Assembly: GCA_000818945.1 (NCBI GenBank)
Contig: KN805428.1
Location: 1-25,439 of the forward strand
Source of the DNA: Schizochytrium sp. CCTCC M209059
Lineage: Eukaryota; Sar; Bigyra; Thraustochytrida; Thraustochytriidae
Direction: 5' to 3'
Length of the DNA: 25,439 nucleotides
Shown here piece after piece: positions 8,156-18,204 of this stretch (positions are counted from its first letter, which is position 1; every line of letters begins with the position of its first letter). The position numbers and the translations under genes are program-made. Under the pieces are notes generated by a model. The model was given only the letters and a program-made list of their open reading frames with translations. It was not told the DNA's origin and searched no databases.

Positions 8156-8946
8156 GGCCTGCTGCGTGGAGGCGGACGGCGTGCGGGCCTGTTCTCGGTT
8201 TGAAATCACGCAAAGTGGGACTTTCCATTTGCGAGGCGCGAATTCCGACTTGCAGCGCCGCGGTTGGCCCTCTTGCACGCGCCGATAACGCACTTGCGGG
8301 CCCGCCCAGCGACCACGGAGGAGCGGCGGAGAGGTAACCGTTGCGAAACGCAAATTCAACAGTGAGAGGATTGGGGTGTGTGCGCGGCTGCGTGTGCGCG
8401 TGGGGACACCTCGAAGCCTGGATCATGATGCCAGTGGGCTAGCAGGCTGGCGAGGCACGCTCGCCCCGCTCGGATGGTGGTGCAATGGGCTGGAGTGATA
8501 ATGATGGGTCTGGGCGTTGCTGCTCAGGGTTTCGGTATGGCTGTGGATGATGAATGTGAGCATCAAGCACCTCTTTGGAAGTCTTGGAAACAATTGAGGT
8601 GGAGTATCGGATTGCTCAAGCTGTCAACTCTTGTATTTCTTTGACTTCAACAATACCCTCTCCTTTCCGAGGTGGACACTCTCTTTTGCAATCCTCTTTT
8701 CTTTCTTTGAGCTGCAGTCGACGAGACAGGTTGTAAAGTGCACCCCCTCAACAAAATGTGCTCGCTGTAAGCGTGGTATTCTCAAAAGAAAATCACAACC
8801 TACAAAAAATTGTTGTTAATGCCAAACAACGAGCAAATTATCAAGAAAGCCTTGTGCACGAAGACTCATGATCGAATCTTCAGCCACCATGGTAGAGAAT
8901 CGTGTCTTCCGTTTGATCCACCTACAACCTGCGACGTCTTCATGTC

Positions 8947-9018
8947 ACATGGAGCTTGACGCCACATGGTGCTGGACGCGCCACATGGAGCTTGACGCTA
9001 CATGGTGCTTGACGCCAC
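8947..9018 (+). repeat. Short tandem repeat, four 17-19-bp units
   Basis: The units are ACATGGAGCTTGACGCC (8947), ACATGGTGCTGGACGCGCC (8964), ACATGGAGCTTGACGCT (8983) and ACATGGTGCTTGACGCC (9000). They alternate between GGAGC and GGTGC forms, suggesting that a two-unit block was duplicated. They lie in non-coding DNA upstream of the RBBP4-like gene. Confidence 0.9.
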
Positions 9019-9513
9019 ACAAGATGTCCTTATTTCCCACAGACTAGGCCTTCTCGCAGGCTTGAAGCAAGTGCTACTGATCATCCTACGAGTAGATTTC
9101 GTGGGAGAACACGGTGGGGTCGACGAGCAAATCGGGACTGCAGTCTTTTTCGGCGAACTCTGCGAATGCATGAGCCTTGCAAGCATTGCTTATGCGAAGT
9201 ATAGACCTTCGCTCTCGCGGACTTACAAGTCCACTACAACTCTGCGTAGGCCCACAGACAGTCTAGCAAGCAGCCACACTCTCTGTGAAAAATCGCTGGG
9301 CTGGCAAAAGGAAATCAAATCACCTTTACCATTGCCGACTGTTGGCAAAGGAGGAGGATTATTCGTCGCGTTGCGTTGTCTTGCGCCGCGTCGCGTCGCG
9401 GAAGACGTCTCTTCTCGCGCGTGGCCGGCCCCTCATTCTTCGCAAACGCACAGAGCCCAAGCAACGAGGGGGCTACGTAGCTCTTGCCGACGTGTGACAA
9501 GTCTCGCGTCATC

Positions 9514-11076
9514 ATGCCGGGCGACGGCGCGGGTACGAAGCGTGGGCGCGACAAGGACGGGCAGAGCAAAGACAAGGAGGGCGGAGCCCGGCGCAAGGTC
9601 ACCATCGATCCCGTACTGCGTGGCTATGGCCTTGCACGCACCGAGACGAGCAGCTCAAGAGACCACTTTTTAGCGTGGAAACGCAACGTCCCGCTCTTGT
9701 ACGACTCGATCGTATATCACAGCCTGACGTGGGCAAGCCTCACCTGTGCCTTTGGAGTGCACGAGATTACCGTCGATGCCGAGGCGCCCATCACTCACAT
9801 GCCCATGTACTTTTCGAGCCGCACGGACGCCACATATTCGCCAACCACGAACCTGTGGAGCTCCGGTCAGCCGGGCTTGCTCTTCGTCGGCAACGTCGAT
9901 CTCAACATTGTCAATACCTCGCGCAGGAAATATCTTGCGCGATTCTCTGAGTCAAATCAGTCGTCGCGAATATCCATCAACAAGCGCATCATTCATCCTG
10001 GCGAAGTTAATCGCGTCAGACCTTCTGTGCGCCGCCTGGGCTTCGTCGGCACGCACAGCGACTCCCCCTTTGTTTTCATCTGGGACACAGCGAATCAGCC
10101 TGATCGTTCCGGGAAAATGGGTGCAAACGCCGTTGCGGCATCTGCGGCGGCGGCTGTAGAGGCTGCACGTGAAGCAGGGGATCGTCCTGTGTCGGATGCC
10201 GTCACAGCCGTGTCCAAGAAGTCCAAGCTCACGCCTCAGCACGCGAGCATCCCTGAACTTACGCTTGTGGGCCACAAAGGCAAAGCCGAGTACGCTCTTG
10301 ACTTTTCTGCTTCCTCGGACCATGTTCTCAGCGGCGGCGCGCAAGCTGATATTTGTCTTTGGGACCTTGGTGATGCCGAGTCTGCGCTCACGCGTCATGG
10401 CAAAGCCAAGCCGCGAAACACCTTTCTGGGACACAAGGGACCGATCGAGGGCTGCGCTTTCCAGCCCACCAGTCAAGGTAACGAATTTGTTTCTGTTGGT
10501 GACGATCATCTCGTGGCCTTTTGGGATGCACGAGGCGGTACCACTCCTACGCACCTATTGCAGGCTCACGCGAACGACGTAAATTGCTGTGCCTGGAACC
10601 CCCATGACTCAAACTATGTACTCACGGGTAGCACCGATCGTTACATTTGTCTTTTCGACACGCGCAAGCTTGGCGAGGCCAACGCAGCTCCGAAATCGCC
10701 GGGCAACACACCTGGCTGCGTACGCCGCTTCGAGGCACATGATAATGCTGTGCTCAACGTCCGGTGGTCTCCCCATGATCGTCGTTACTTTGCGAGCACC
10801 GACGAAAAGAGTTCCTTTGTCATTTGGGACATGGGTGAAGGAGACAAAGTGGCAGCGCAAGACCCTGAGCCGCTTTTTCGCCATGCTGGACATCGCGCAC
10901 CTGTTTCAGACTTTGACTGGAGCGCACACGACCCGTGGGCCTTCATGTCTGTATCTGACGACAGCCTCATGGACGTTCCTCAAGGGGGTGGCACGATGCA
11001 ATTTTGGCGTATTCACGAATTTGTGACACATGGTAGCGATCCTGCATTTCAGACCAAGTTGCAAGACTTGCTTTAA
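9514..11076 (+). CDS. RBBP4/RBBP7-MSI1-like WD40 histone-binding protein
   Basis: 520 aa from the ATG at 9514. RBBP4-type proteins bind histones H3/H4 and are shared subunits of CAF-1, HDAC and PRC2-type complexes. The N-terminal helix motif WKRNVPLLYDSIVYHSLTW matches the family's histone-binding entry segment. HPGEVNRVR follows, then the blades with LVGHKGKAEYALDF, CLWDL, FLGHKGPIEGCAF, FVSVGDDHLVAFWDAR, AHANDVNCCAWNPHDSNYVL, FEAHDNAVLNVRWSPHD and HAGHRAPVSDFDWSAHDPW. Oddities are a basic, charged N-terminal tail, an alanine-rich insert after the first blades (about 195-245) and an eight-residue insertion in the last blade where the family has VSEDN-x-QVW. It is therefore a diverged member, possibly closer to the plant MSI4/FVE type. 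It is convergent with the REV1-like gene. Confidence 0.88.
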   Translation: MPGDGAGTKRGRDKDGQSKDKEGGARRKVTIDPVLRGYGLARTETSSSRDHFLAWKRNVPLLYDSIVYHSLTWASLTCAFGVHEITVDAEAPITHMPMYFSSRTDATYSPTTNLWSSGQPGLLFVGNVDLNIVNTSRRKYLARFSESNQSSRISINKRIIHPGEVNRVRPSVRRLGFVGTHSDSPFVFIWDTANQPDRSGKMGANAVAASAAAAVEAAREAGDRPVSDAVTAVSKKSKLTPQHASIPELTLVGHKGKAEYALDFSASSDHVLSGGAQADICLWDLGDAESALTRHGKAKPRNTFLGHKGPIEGCAFQPTSQGNEFVSVGDDHLVAFWDARGGTTPTHLLQAHANDVNCCAWNPHDSNYVLTGSTDRYICLFDTRKLGEANAAPKSPGNTPGCVRRFEAHDNAVLNVRWSPHDRRYFASTDEKSSFVIWDMGEGDKVAAQDPEPLFRHAGHRAPVSDFDWSAHDPWAFMSVSDDSLMDVPQGGGTMQFWRIHEFVTHGSDPAFQTKLQDLL

Positions 11077-11828
<752 letters not shown>

Positions 11829-14252
11829 TTACAAAAGTCGCAATGGTGCGCCGTACGTCGAGACACAAGCCCGCTGCGTCTCCTCAATGACCGGCTGCCA
11901 TAATGCTTTGGCGAGATGTGGCATGCGTTTCATGACTTCGTGTCGAACAAGGCGGAGCGTATTCTGGGTTTTCGCAAGTTGCCGGTGAGAAGCGAGACCC
12001 GCAGCAAACTCTGCAAGAGCGCTTGCCGCGGAGGCTACAGTCCCATTCATAATCGCCTCCTCTTCTCCGCACCGTGCTGCTGTGCTACGCACATCTTCGA
12101 GGTATTCAAGAATTACCGGGCGAATCTCTACCCAGGTTTCGTTTACTCCGGGCGCGCCACTTGCTGTGCTTTCATCGTCATCAATCGAGATTCCAACATT
12201 CTGCACCACACCATGCCTACGCTCTCGCATGTGCTTCGCACCACCATCCACGAGATCGATGCTCGCCGCAAATTGGCGGTCTGCGTGTGCGCGAGCCTTG
12301 GCTTCCTTGCTTTCCCTTTTTTTGTTCCGTTTACCAACGACACGCGCAAAGCCGAGCATTGACTGCTGGCCACGTTGTGTACCAACTGCCGTTGGCACCA
12401 AAGCAGCTTTCGAGGCGGTCGAGAGCTCTTTTGCTTCTTTGGAAATCTTTGCTCGTGAGGCCGCCACCTCCGCGTCCCGGCGCAGCTCCTCCTGAACATC
12501 CGGCGGCAAACAGTTCCAGACAGCCATGTCCACATGAGGACTACCGCTCGAGGGCTGTGACATTGGCAGCCTTCGCCGTCGTTTCTCTGGAGTCACAAGA
12601 CTAATTATGTCCATTGGCGAACCGCCCTTGTCGCGTAGTCTCTTTGGGGGAGAAGCGAAAAAACGTGATGGATTTTGCAGTACTTCAGCGCGCAAGTCTG
12701 CAGGAAGCGCAGCAAGAGCTGCCGCATCAAAACCCTTTCCGCAAGGCGAAGGAGGCGTTGCTGCGAACGTCGGCGCATCGACTTCCATCGCCTCCTTTTC
12801 CTTTTCTTCTTTTTCTTTCGACCGCTGCCTCTCCTCGATAAGATCCTCGACTCCATCCTTGACAGCTTTAGGACGAGGTAGACTGCTTGTGAGCGTCAGA
12901 GCAGTGACAACATCATAGGGAATGCCCCGAGAAAGAGCGCTAGCTACGGCCTCAATGGAGTCCGTTGCAAAATTCGCCGTCACCTTTTCTCCACCAACCC
13001 CGGCGCGAGAAGATGACGTCGTGTAGTAGCACAATTGCACGATGCGCTGGCACGGGGGTAATGTTGTGTCGCTCGTGACATCGGCCGAGGCGACCTCCGT
13101 GAGGAGCGCTTGAGTCGCGCGTTTCAGGTCTGCGACATCTTGAAAATCGCAACCAAATTTTCGCGTGACGCGTATAGATTTCGTAGTTCCTGCCTTCGTT
13201 TTCTCCATCAAAGCACGGTCCTCCAAGAGACTATCGTGCTCATTCTCGTTAAATACACTTGCGTCGACCCGCAAGGGCGGGTCCTCCACCACGACGCGGC
13301 TTCCGGGCACGAGCTTCTTCTCCAACAGGCTTTCAACATCCCTGGCCAAAAGGTTGGCAGGCATGATACAGGCGATCTCAGTCAAGCCAATACTGCGCAC
13401 GTGAGAATCGGGCATGGCAAGAGCGCGGACAGCCATTTTGAATTTGCTCACGACGCGATCCAGTACACCCCGGTCCACTTTGCGTACGACGCAGCCATAG
13501 CCTTGGGCGTCTGCAGCTGACATGCCTAAAAATACCTGGTCGGGGGCGTCTGCGCCAACCCACTGAATAAAGTCGTCGAATGCAACGGCTTCGGTCACAT
13601 TTGCGTCAGCCGCGACCTGTACGAGGTTCTCGTATCGTAAATATCGCACCAACGATGGCCTTTCTTTGCTACTGACAGCATTTGCGCCTGCTCTTCCCCT
13701 AGCGAACAGAGGCCGTTGGTTCTCAGGCCGCAGTTCGTCGATAACATAGTCTTGCTTTGGCAGTGCGCGCGAGGCAGCGACGCTGTCAACAACCCATGAT
13801 GGAAGCAAAAAGTGCTTGCGCTTGACACGCTTGATTTCCTTTTCCTTGCGAGCTTTCTCATGGTTCAGGTTGCGGCAAATGGCAATGGTCACGGCGGGCG
13901 TCTCAACGTCAAGGTAACGGCCCCCATGGCGTAAAATGAGATCGCGCATGCCCTTTTGCGACATGCCGCTCGGCTCGAGGGCCGTGACGCCATTGATCCA
14001 AAAGATCTCGCCTGCAAAGATCTGCGGCGCCCCCTCGTCGCGCAGACTCGCGTACTGCTTGCCCAGCTTTTGGCGCTTGTGTTTCATGTACACGCGAAAG
14101 CTCCCTTCATGGTGCTTGCCCAGAGCCGGGTCTTCGTCCGCGTCTCCCACGGCGCCGCTGCGCAGCGCCGCAAAGGCCGATGGGCCGCTGCGCTCCTTTG
14201 TCGTTGCCGCTGCCGCCAGGCCCTCCCCGTCTTCCGCGCTGCCATCCGCCAT
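11829..14252 (-). CDS. REV1-like translesion scaffold with degenerate polymerase domain
   Basis: 807 aa from the ATG at 14252. Before the BRCT domain lies SFRVYMKHKRQKL, typical of REV1. The BRCT domain (about 77-171) has GEIFWINGVT, LILRHGGRYLDVET and LLPSWVVDS. The middle (about 200-440) aligns only in pieces with a Y-family polymerase: YENLVQVAADANVTEAVAFDDF sits where REV1 has the catalytic SCDEA motif, and KSIRVTRKFGCDF sits where the little finger begins. The first catalytic motif (HVDMDCFF type) and the fingers are missing. Two UBM-like ubiquitin-binding motifs follow: LAALPADLRAEVL and WNCLPPDVQEEL. The last 100 residues fit the REV1 C-terminal domain that docks REV7 and other polymerases. 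It is probably a catalytically dead scaffold for damage bypass. The family call is firm; inactivity is inferred. It is divergent with the SMYD-like gene. Confidence 0.85.
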   Translation of the reverse strand: MADGSAEDGEGLAAAATTKERSGPSAFAALRSGAVGDADEDPALGKHHEGSFRVYMKHKRQKLGKQYASLRDEGAPQIFAGEIFWINGVTALEPSGMSQKGMRDLILRHGGRYLDVETPAVTIAICRNLNHEKARKEKEIKRVKRKHFLLPSWVVDSVAASRALPKQDYVIDELRPENQRPLFARGRAGANAVSSKERPSLVRYLRYENLVQVAADANVTEAVAFDDFIQWVGADAPDQVFLGMSAADAQGYGCVVRKVDRGVLDRVVSKFKMAVRALAMPDSHVRSIGLTEIACIMPANLLARDVESLLEKKLVPGSRVVVEDPPLRVDASVFNENEHDSLLEDRALMEKTKAGTTKSIRVTRKFGCDFQDVADLKRATQALLTEVASADVTSDTTLPPCQRIVQLCYYTTSSSRAGVGGEKVTANFATDSIEAVASALSRGIPYDVVTALTLTSSLPRPKAVKDGVEDLIEERQRSKEKEEKEKEAMEVDAPTFAATPPSPCGKGFDAAALAALPADLRAEVLQNPSRFFASPPKRLRDKGGSPMDIISLVTPEKRRRRLPMSQPSSGSPHVDMAVWNCLPPDVQEELRRDAEVAASRAKISKEAKELSTASKAALVPTAVGTQRGQQSMLGFARVVGKRNKKRESKEAKARAHADRQFAASIDLVDGGAKHMRERRHGVVQNVGISIDDDESTASGAPGVNETWVEIRPVILEYLEDVRSTAARCGEEEAIMNGTVASAASALAEFAAGLASHRQLAKTQNTLRLVRHEVMKRMPHLAKALWQPVIEETQRACVSTYGAPLRLL

Positions 14253-14476
14253 GCTTCTGGCAGGCGCGCGCCTCGCTCGACGTAGCGTCGAGGTGGTTGA
14301 GGATCTGCCGCGGTTCAATGGAGTTTCGATAGATCATAAATTCAAAAACAAACGCGTTGCGCGTCTCGTCGTCCGGGCCACCACCACCACCACCACCACA
14401 GAGGCGTCACCTCTCCATACCTCAACGCGACGCGAGGCGACGCGAGACAAGCAGACCACGGCGGCCGTTACAGGAA
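14253..14476. promoter_or_regulatory. Short shared divergent promoter region (REV1-like / SMYD-like)
   Basis: Only 224 bp separate the two start codons, so both promoters and leaders must overlap or abut. The interval contains a (CCA)n run at about 14379-14400 and no evident TATA box. Joint regulation is possible but not shown. Confidence 0.5.
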
Positions 14477-16036
14477 ATGGCACCGGCGGCGGCGACGGCC
14501 TCTTTTGTTGTCAGAGAAGATGGCCACGACCGAGGGCTCAAGGTCCTCAGCCCGGTATCCGTGGGCGGTCTCGTGGGCGAGGCCGAGGAGGTCGTGGCTC
14601 TGGCGGTGCTGCCTGAACGCATAACCTCAGTGTGCCACTGGTCACTCTTGCCCGCAGAGAAGCTACTCAAATGCTCGCGGTCCAAAGTGGCACGATATAG
14701 GACCCGTGCGGAGCAAGTCGCGGATTGGAAAGCTGGCTTCAAGCAAGAATGCGCCGCGCTCGAGCGCTGGCGCGCAAAGATGGGCAACCGTCTCCCACCC
14801 TCACTCGTTAGACTCCTTTGCAGAGTCTTGTGGAAAACAGAGACTGACTCGACACTTCGAGAACAAATGGGTCAGCTAAAGTGCCATTTCGAGTCCTCTA
14901 GTGCCGACGCTCGCGCAGAGCTCATGCTGCTTGCACAGGGCGCAAATTCATACATGGCGTGCGCCAAGTCCAATAACGTGGGCGACCCCTGGGCACCTGC
15001 TGATCCGTCGCGGGCTTTGCTTTTGGCCCGACAGTTGTCCCAGCTACAAATTTACGCTCACACAATCATGAACTCTGACCAGCAGGCACTTGCTGTAGGG
15101 CTCTTTGCAGGTAAATGCAGGCTTGTAAATCACGCGGACGAGGCCAATGCAGTGCCAGTATATCGCCTTTGCAAGGGATCCCGGCCACAAATGCAGCTCG
15201 TGGCGACGCGACCTCTTGCGGCAAATGAGGAAGTGACCATTTCTTACGTGGACCCGCTAGCAAGCTGGTTATCCAGACAAACGCAGCTCGAGACGCAATA
15301 TCATCTTCCACGAATTCCGCGTGAGGTTCTCGCGAGCGATGCAACGCAAGTTGAGCTGCTGCCATCAAGCGCGACCAGGGATGAACCGGTACAATTTGCG
15401 CTGCATCGAAGTCGCTTCATCGTGGGCGTGGCTCATGATCACTGGGGCGAGAGTCCTCGCGCAGCCACGATTCTCGATGCCCTGCGCGCAGATGCAGCAG
15501 ATTCCGCGCTCAAACGCGGTAAAAAAAGCCTACAGCTTGGCCAGGACGACGCCGACGACGATGACAACAACGACGACAACAAGGCGCATGGAATTCCCTC
15601 TCGTGGCAATGCATTTGACGAACTGGTCGCCGCCTTGCGCGATCCGGCAGTCACACCCTCGTGGCGGACCCTGTGTGTAGCCGCCGGCCTCGGTGCGCGA
15701 TCCGCACTTGGTATCCTCGCGCAGAGGCGAATGCACGCGGATATTGCCAAGGGCAACTTTGAACACGCATTGCAGTGTGCCAATATTGTGACGCCACATC
15801 TTGAACGGGTGCATACGCTGGCTTCCCCTGAACTTGCCACGCACTATGCAGCCTTAGCAAAACTAAACAACTACTTTGCAACCGATGAGACGAGGGTTCG
15901 GGAATGCGCGCAAAAAGCAGTCGAAAGCTTCTCACTCGTGTACGGAGGCACGGCCGTGCCTCGACTTGGGGATCAGGTCGAGGCCAAGGCAACAATGACC
16001 TTTTTACAGGACCTTTTGCGCGTCATGTACGCATGA
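14477..16036 (+). CDS. SMYD-like SET-domain protein with eroded zinc sites
   Basis: 519 aa from the ATG at 14477. SMYD proteins are lysine methyltransferases with a SET domain split by a MYND zinc finger. The SET parts visible are RGLKVLS near 19-25, AHTIMNSDQQALAVGLF (194-210), LVNHADEANA (216-225) and NEEVTISYVDP (250-260). The MYND region (53-92) keeps the spacing CHWS...KCSRSK...RYRTRAEQ..DWK..FKQEC, but only three of eight metal ligands (Cys53, Cys66, Cys92) remain. The post-SET C-x-C cluster is replaced by LETQYHLPRIPRE. The C-terminal part (about 380-515) is helical, as in the SMYD TPR-like domain, preceded by a DDN-rich acidic linker. Folding must depend less on zinc. Methyltransferase activity is uncertain: the NH and the ISY tyrosine are kept. 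Confidence 0.75.
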   Translation: MAPAAATASFVVREDGHDRGLKVLSPVSVGGLVGEAEEVVALAVLPERITSVCHWSLLPAEKLLKCSRSKVARYRTRAEQVADWKAGFKQECAALERWRAKMGNRLPPSLVRLLCRVLWKTETDSTLREQMGQLKCHFESSSADARAELMLLAQGANSYMACAKSNNVGDPWAPADPSRALLLARQLSQLQIYAHTIMNSDQQALAVGLFAGKCRLVNHADEANAVPVYRLCKGSRPQMQLVATRPLAANEEVTISYVDPLASWLSRQTQLETQYHLPRIPREVLASDATQVELLPSSATRDEPVQFALHRSRFIVGVAHDHWGESPRAATILDALRADAADSALKRGKKSLQLGQDDADDDDNNDDNKAHGIPSRGNAFDELVAALRDPAVTPSWRTLCVAAGLGARSALGILAQRRMHADIAKGNFEHALQCANIVTPHLERVHTLASPELATHYAALAKLNNYFATDETRVRECAQKAVESFSLVYGGTAVPRLGDQVEAKATMTFLQDLLRVMYA

Positions 16037-16137
16037 TGGGTGGACTATTCTTTTTTTTTTAATAATAATGACAGTGATTTTAATTTGCACACAAAAACGA
16101 AAATGAGAAGAGAGTGAGGAACAGAGAGCAAGCGCGC
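16037..16137. other. Convergent 3' interval
   Basis: 101 bp between the stop of the SMYD-like gene and the stop of the small membrane-protein gene. It is T-rich then A-rich, so the 3' UTRs of the two genes probably overlap. Confidence 0.5.
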
Positions 16138-16701
16138 CTATTGCGCCTTCTTCACGGATTCGTCCGCCTTCGTCGCGGCATTGACAGCCGTCGAGCCAAA
16201 GAGCTTGAGGTATGCAGATCCAGAGACAGCGAGCTGGGCCATGACCAAGTACTTGATCGTACGCCCAGCAAAAATGGCACCAATAAGCATTCTAGGGTCC
16301 ACCTTGAGGGCGAGCGCAAAGAAGATGAGCGGATGCAAAATGATGGGCAAGCAAGAGTAAAGCGCGCAGCCAAAGGCGCCATATTCTTCGACAAGCGTTT
16401 TCGTTCGTTCAAAATCTTCGAGAGCAAACGTAGGAAAGACATCTGAAGCGGAACCGAGGTACACAAGCACGGCTGCGCCCGCGGTGACCCCCGCCGCGTT
16501 GGCTATCGCTGCCAGCGCCCTGCGTTCAGGTCGCGCGAGCACCGCGGACATGAAGAGGACCACAAGAGGAGCGCTGAGAACCACGACAAAGTTGTTCACC
16601 GCGCTGAGGGCCCCCACCACCCACGGAAACCACCATCGGCCCACAAAGGGCAGCAGCAGGCTCTGCAGCCGCGCCCTCGGGTCGCTCGCCGCCTCGGCCA
16701 T
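16138..16701 (-). CDS. Small multi-pass membrane protein, DedA/VTT (YqaA)-like
   Basis: 187 aa from the ATG at 16701. Hydrophobic stretches lie at about 24-52, 62-85, 105-130 and 136-160. The segment VEEYGAFGCALYSCLPIILHP, followed by a further helix with IFAGRTIKYLVMAQLAV, has the G..A....P..HP and GR..KY pattern of small DedA/VTT-like (YqaA) membrane proteins, which include lipid scramblases in eukaryotes. The C-terminus is charged and lysine-rich. The in-frame extension upstream of 16701 is not protein-like and is ignored. The assignment rests on pattern only and could be another small membrane family. Confidence 0.55.
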   Translation of the reverse strand: MAEAASDPRARLQSLLLPFVGRWWFPWVVGALSAVNNFVVVLSAPLVVLFMSAVLARPERRALAAIANAAGVTAGAAVLVYLGSASDVFPTFALEDFERTKTLVEEYGAFGCALYSCLPIILHPLIFFALALKVDPRMLIGAIFAGRTIKYLVMAQLAVSGSAYLKLFGSTAVNAATKADESVKKAQ

Positions 16702-17103
16702 CGTGCAAAACGTGTTCTTCGTTTGCTTGCTAGCTTGCTTGCATGCCAATGCTCTCGGCTCAGCTGAGATTTTTCGATTTCGAGTTTCAATAAAAATGAA
16801 AGCAACTGCGCCAAATTGGGGCCTAAACAACCCATTTCGGCGGACAGGCGCATGGACCCGCGAGTTCCACTCGGGCAAAGGCGCCTTCGACCCGAACGCA
16901 CTCGCCGGCCCTGCGAGCAGAAACCGATCGAGACGGCGCGGACGCGAGGCCAGACTGTCCAGACTGTCTAGACGTGCGGCGCACGCAGCGGAATCAGCAG
17001 GGGTCCGTTTTCCGTCGCTAGGTAGACCGGGCTCGTCGAGGCCAGCGACGAAAGGATACTCACCTCACCAAGCTGTCTGTGAAGACAGGACAAGTCGAGC
17101 ACC
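16702..17103. promoter_or_regulatory. Divergent 5' interval (membrane protein / ADP-ribosylglycohydrolase-like)
   Basis: 402 bp with no gene. It contains TTTGCTTGCTAGCTTGCTTGC at 16722-16742, a repeat of the GCTTGC motif also seen in the 22076-22430 divergent region. The downstream half is GC-rich. The sequence just before 17104 (GAGCACCATGG) is a strong eukaryotic start context. Confidence 0.45.
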
Positions 17104-18204
17104 ATGGGAAGCGTGGGCAGCACGAAGACGACCAAGGCGCAACGCAGACTGGCGGAGGCCGTGCGCGGAAGCTTGGTCGCAGATGCTGCGTGCATGGGGC
17201 TGCACTGGATCTATGATCACAAAAAACTCGAGGAACTGGTCAAGGACCAAGTGGCCGCCCCCGAGTTCCACGAGCCTCCGAGCTGCCCGTTCTACAATAG
17301 CAATGACTTTCCGGGCCACTACGCAAGTGGCATGCCCTCCCCGTACGGCGAGGAAGGTCTCGCGCTCATTGATTACATGAGCGAAAAGAATGGCAATTTT
17401 GAAAGCGGTGAAGATTTTGCAAAGTCGCTCTTCAAGTGGGCGCAGAATTACAAAGGACGGAAAAACCACGCCACCAAGGCGTTCGAAGAAAACGTGCTTC
17501 AGCTTGAAAAAGATGGCGCGGATGTTTGGTACCCCGCCTGTGGTGCCGATGATGCGGAGGCCAACGCGTTTTGGAAGTCCGTGATTGTGACAGTGCGTTA
17601 CGCGGATTCTCCAGAGTGCAAGGAAAAGGTTGAGCAAGCCATTCGCACGCATCAGAACCACGAGCAGTCTGTCGAGTACGGTCTTGCGCTTTCCAAAATG
17701 CTTCTTGCAGCTGCGAATGGCAAGGATCTTCGCGCAGCAATCAAAGAGGGTGCTCTTGGCGATCTTTCTCAGCAAGTCATCGACAAGGCGGAGGCATCTG
17801 CGATCGAAAGCGCCGCCGATGACGGCATCGACAAGGTCGTCAGCTTTGTCACGGCTTACTCGAACGAACTCTTTGCCGACGGCGAACCTGTCATGTTCAG
17901 AGACGCCAAAGCTAATTCATGCGGTTTCCCGCAGTCCTTCGTCGTGGGTCTCAAGCTCTGTCTCGACACCGAGGTCGTCGCCGCTGAACGGGAAGAAGGC
18001 TTTGACAAGTTCGCTTACGCCTTGCGACGCAACATGCTCACAGGCGGCGACACTTGTGGACGTATTCCGATCATCGCAGGCCTTATGGCCGCTGCCGGAG
18101 CGTCTGTTCCCACGGAGTGGGTGAGCAAGACTGAATGCATCAAGAACGTCGATACGTACCTCGAAAAGGTGGCGAAGGCCGTGTCCAAGTCTTCGAAGGT
18201 CTAG
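17104..18204 (+). CDS. ADP-ribosylglycohydrolase / J1-crystallin-like protein
   Basis: 366 aa. The superfamily includes ARH enzymes that remove ADP-ribose, and the J1-crystallin/selenoprotein J branch whose activity is unclear. The N-terminal RGSLVADAACMGLHWIYD (21-38) matches the J1 branch (D-A-A-x-x-HW-Y). PSPYGEE (79-84) and NSCGFPQSFVVGLKL (271-285) follow. The second metal motif, GGDTDT in ARH enzymes, reads LTGGDTCGRIPIIAGLMAA here (312-330): the GGD is kept but the next Asp is Cys. The start MGSVGS fits N-myristoylation (Gly2, Ser6) and lies in a strong initiation context. The length is normal for the branch. Hydrolase activity is therefore uncertain; the family call is good. It is convergent with the 5-phosphatase gene. 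Confidence 0.8.
   Translation: MGSVGSTKTTKAQRRLAEAVRGSLVADAACMGLHWIYDHKKLEELVKDQVAAPEFHEPPSCPFYNSNDFPGHYASGMPSPYGEEGLALIDYMSEKNGNFESGEDFAKSLFKWAQNYKGRKNHATKAFEENVLQLEKDGADVWYPACGADDAEANAFWKSVIVTVRYADSPECKEKVEQAIRTHQNHEQSVEYGLALSKMLLAAANGKDLRAAIKEGALGDLSQQVIDKAEASAIESAADDGIDKVVSFVTAYSNELFADGEPVMFRDAKANSCGFPQSFVVGLKLCLDTEVVAAEREEGFDKFAYALRRNMLTGGDTCGRIPIIAGLMAAAGASVPTEWVSKTECIKNVDTYLEKVAKAVSKSSKV

Larger units (their letters stand above)
7804..9513. promoter_or_regulatory. Divergent 5' interval between the PP2A B'' and RBBP4-like genes
   Basis: 1.7 kb, the longest divergent spacer here. The part next to PP2A (7804-8430) is very GC-rich and includes a GAGAGC repeat. The middle (about 8560-8940) is AT-richer. 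Four 17-19-bp tandem units lie at 8947-9016. A 9020-9260 stretch has a stop-to-stop frame on the minus strand (for example KAHAFAEFAEKDCSPDLLVD) but no start codon and no recognised match. I call no gene. Promoters for both flanking genes must lie here; no specific element is evident. Confidence 0.5.

Noticed and set aside
9020..9260. Minus-strand stop-to-stop frame with protein-like composition (KAHAFAEFAEKDCSPDLLVD)
   Set aside because: No start codon, about 60 codons only, no recognised family and no neighbouring exon. It may be a gene fragment but cannot be supported.
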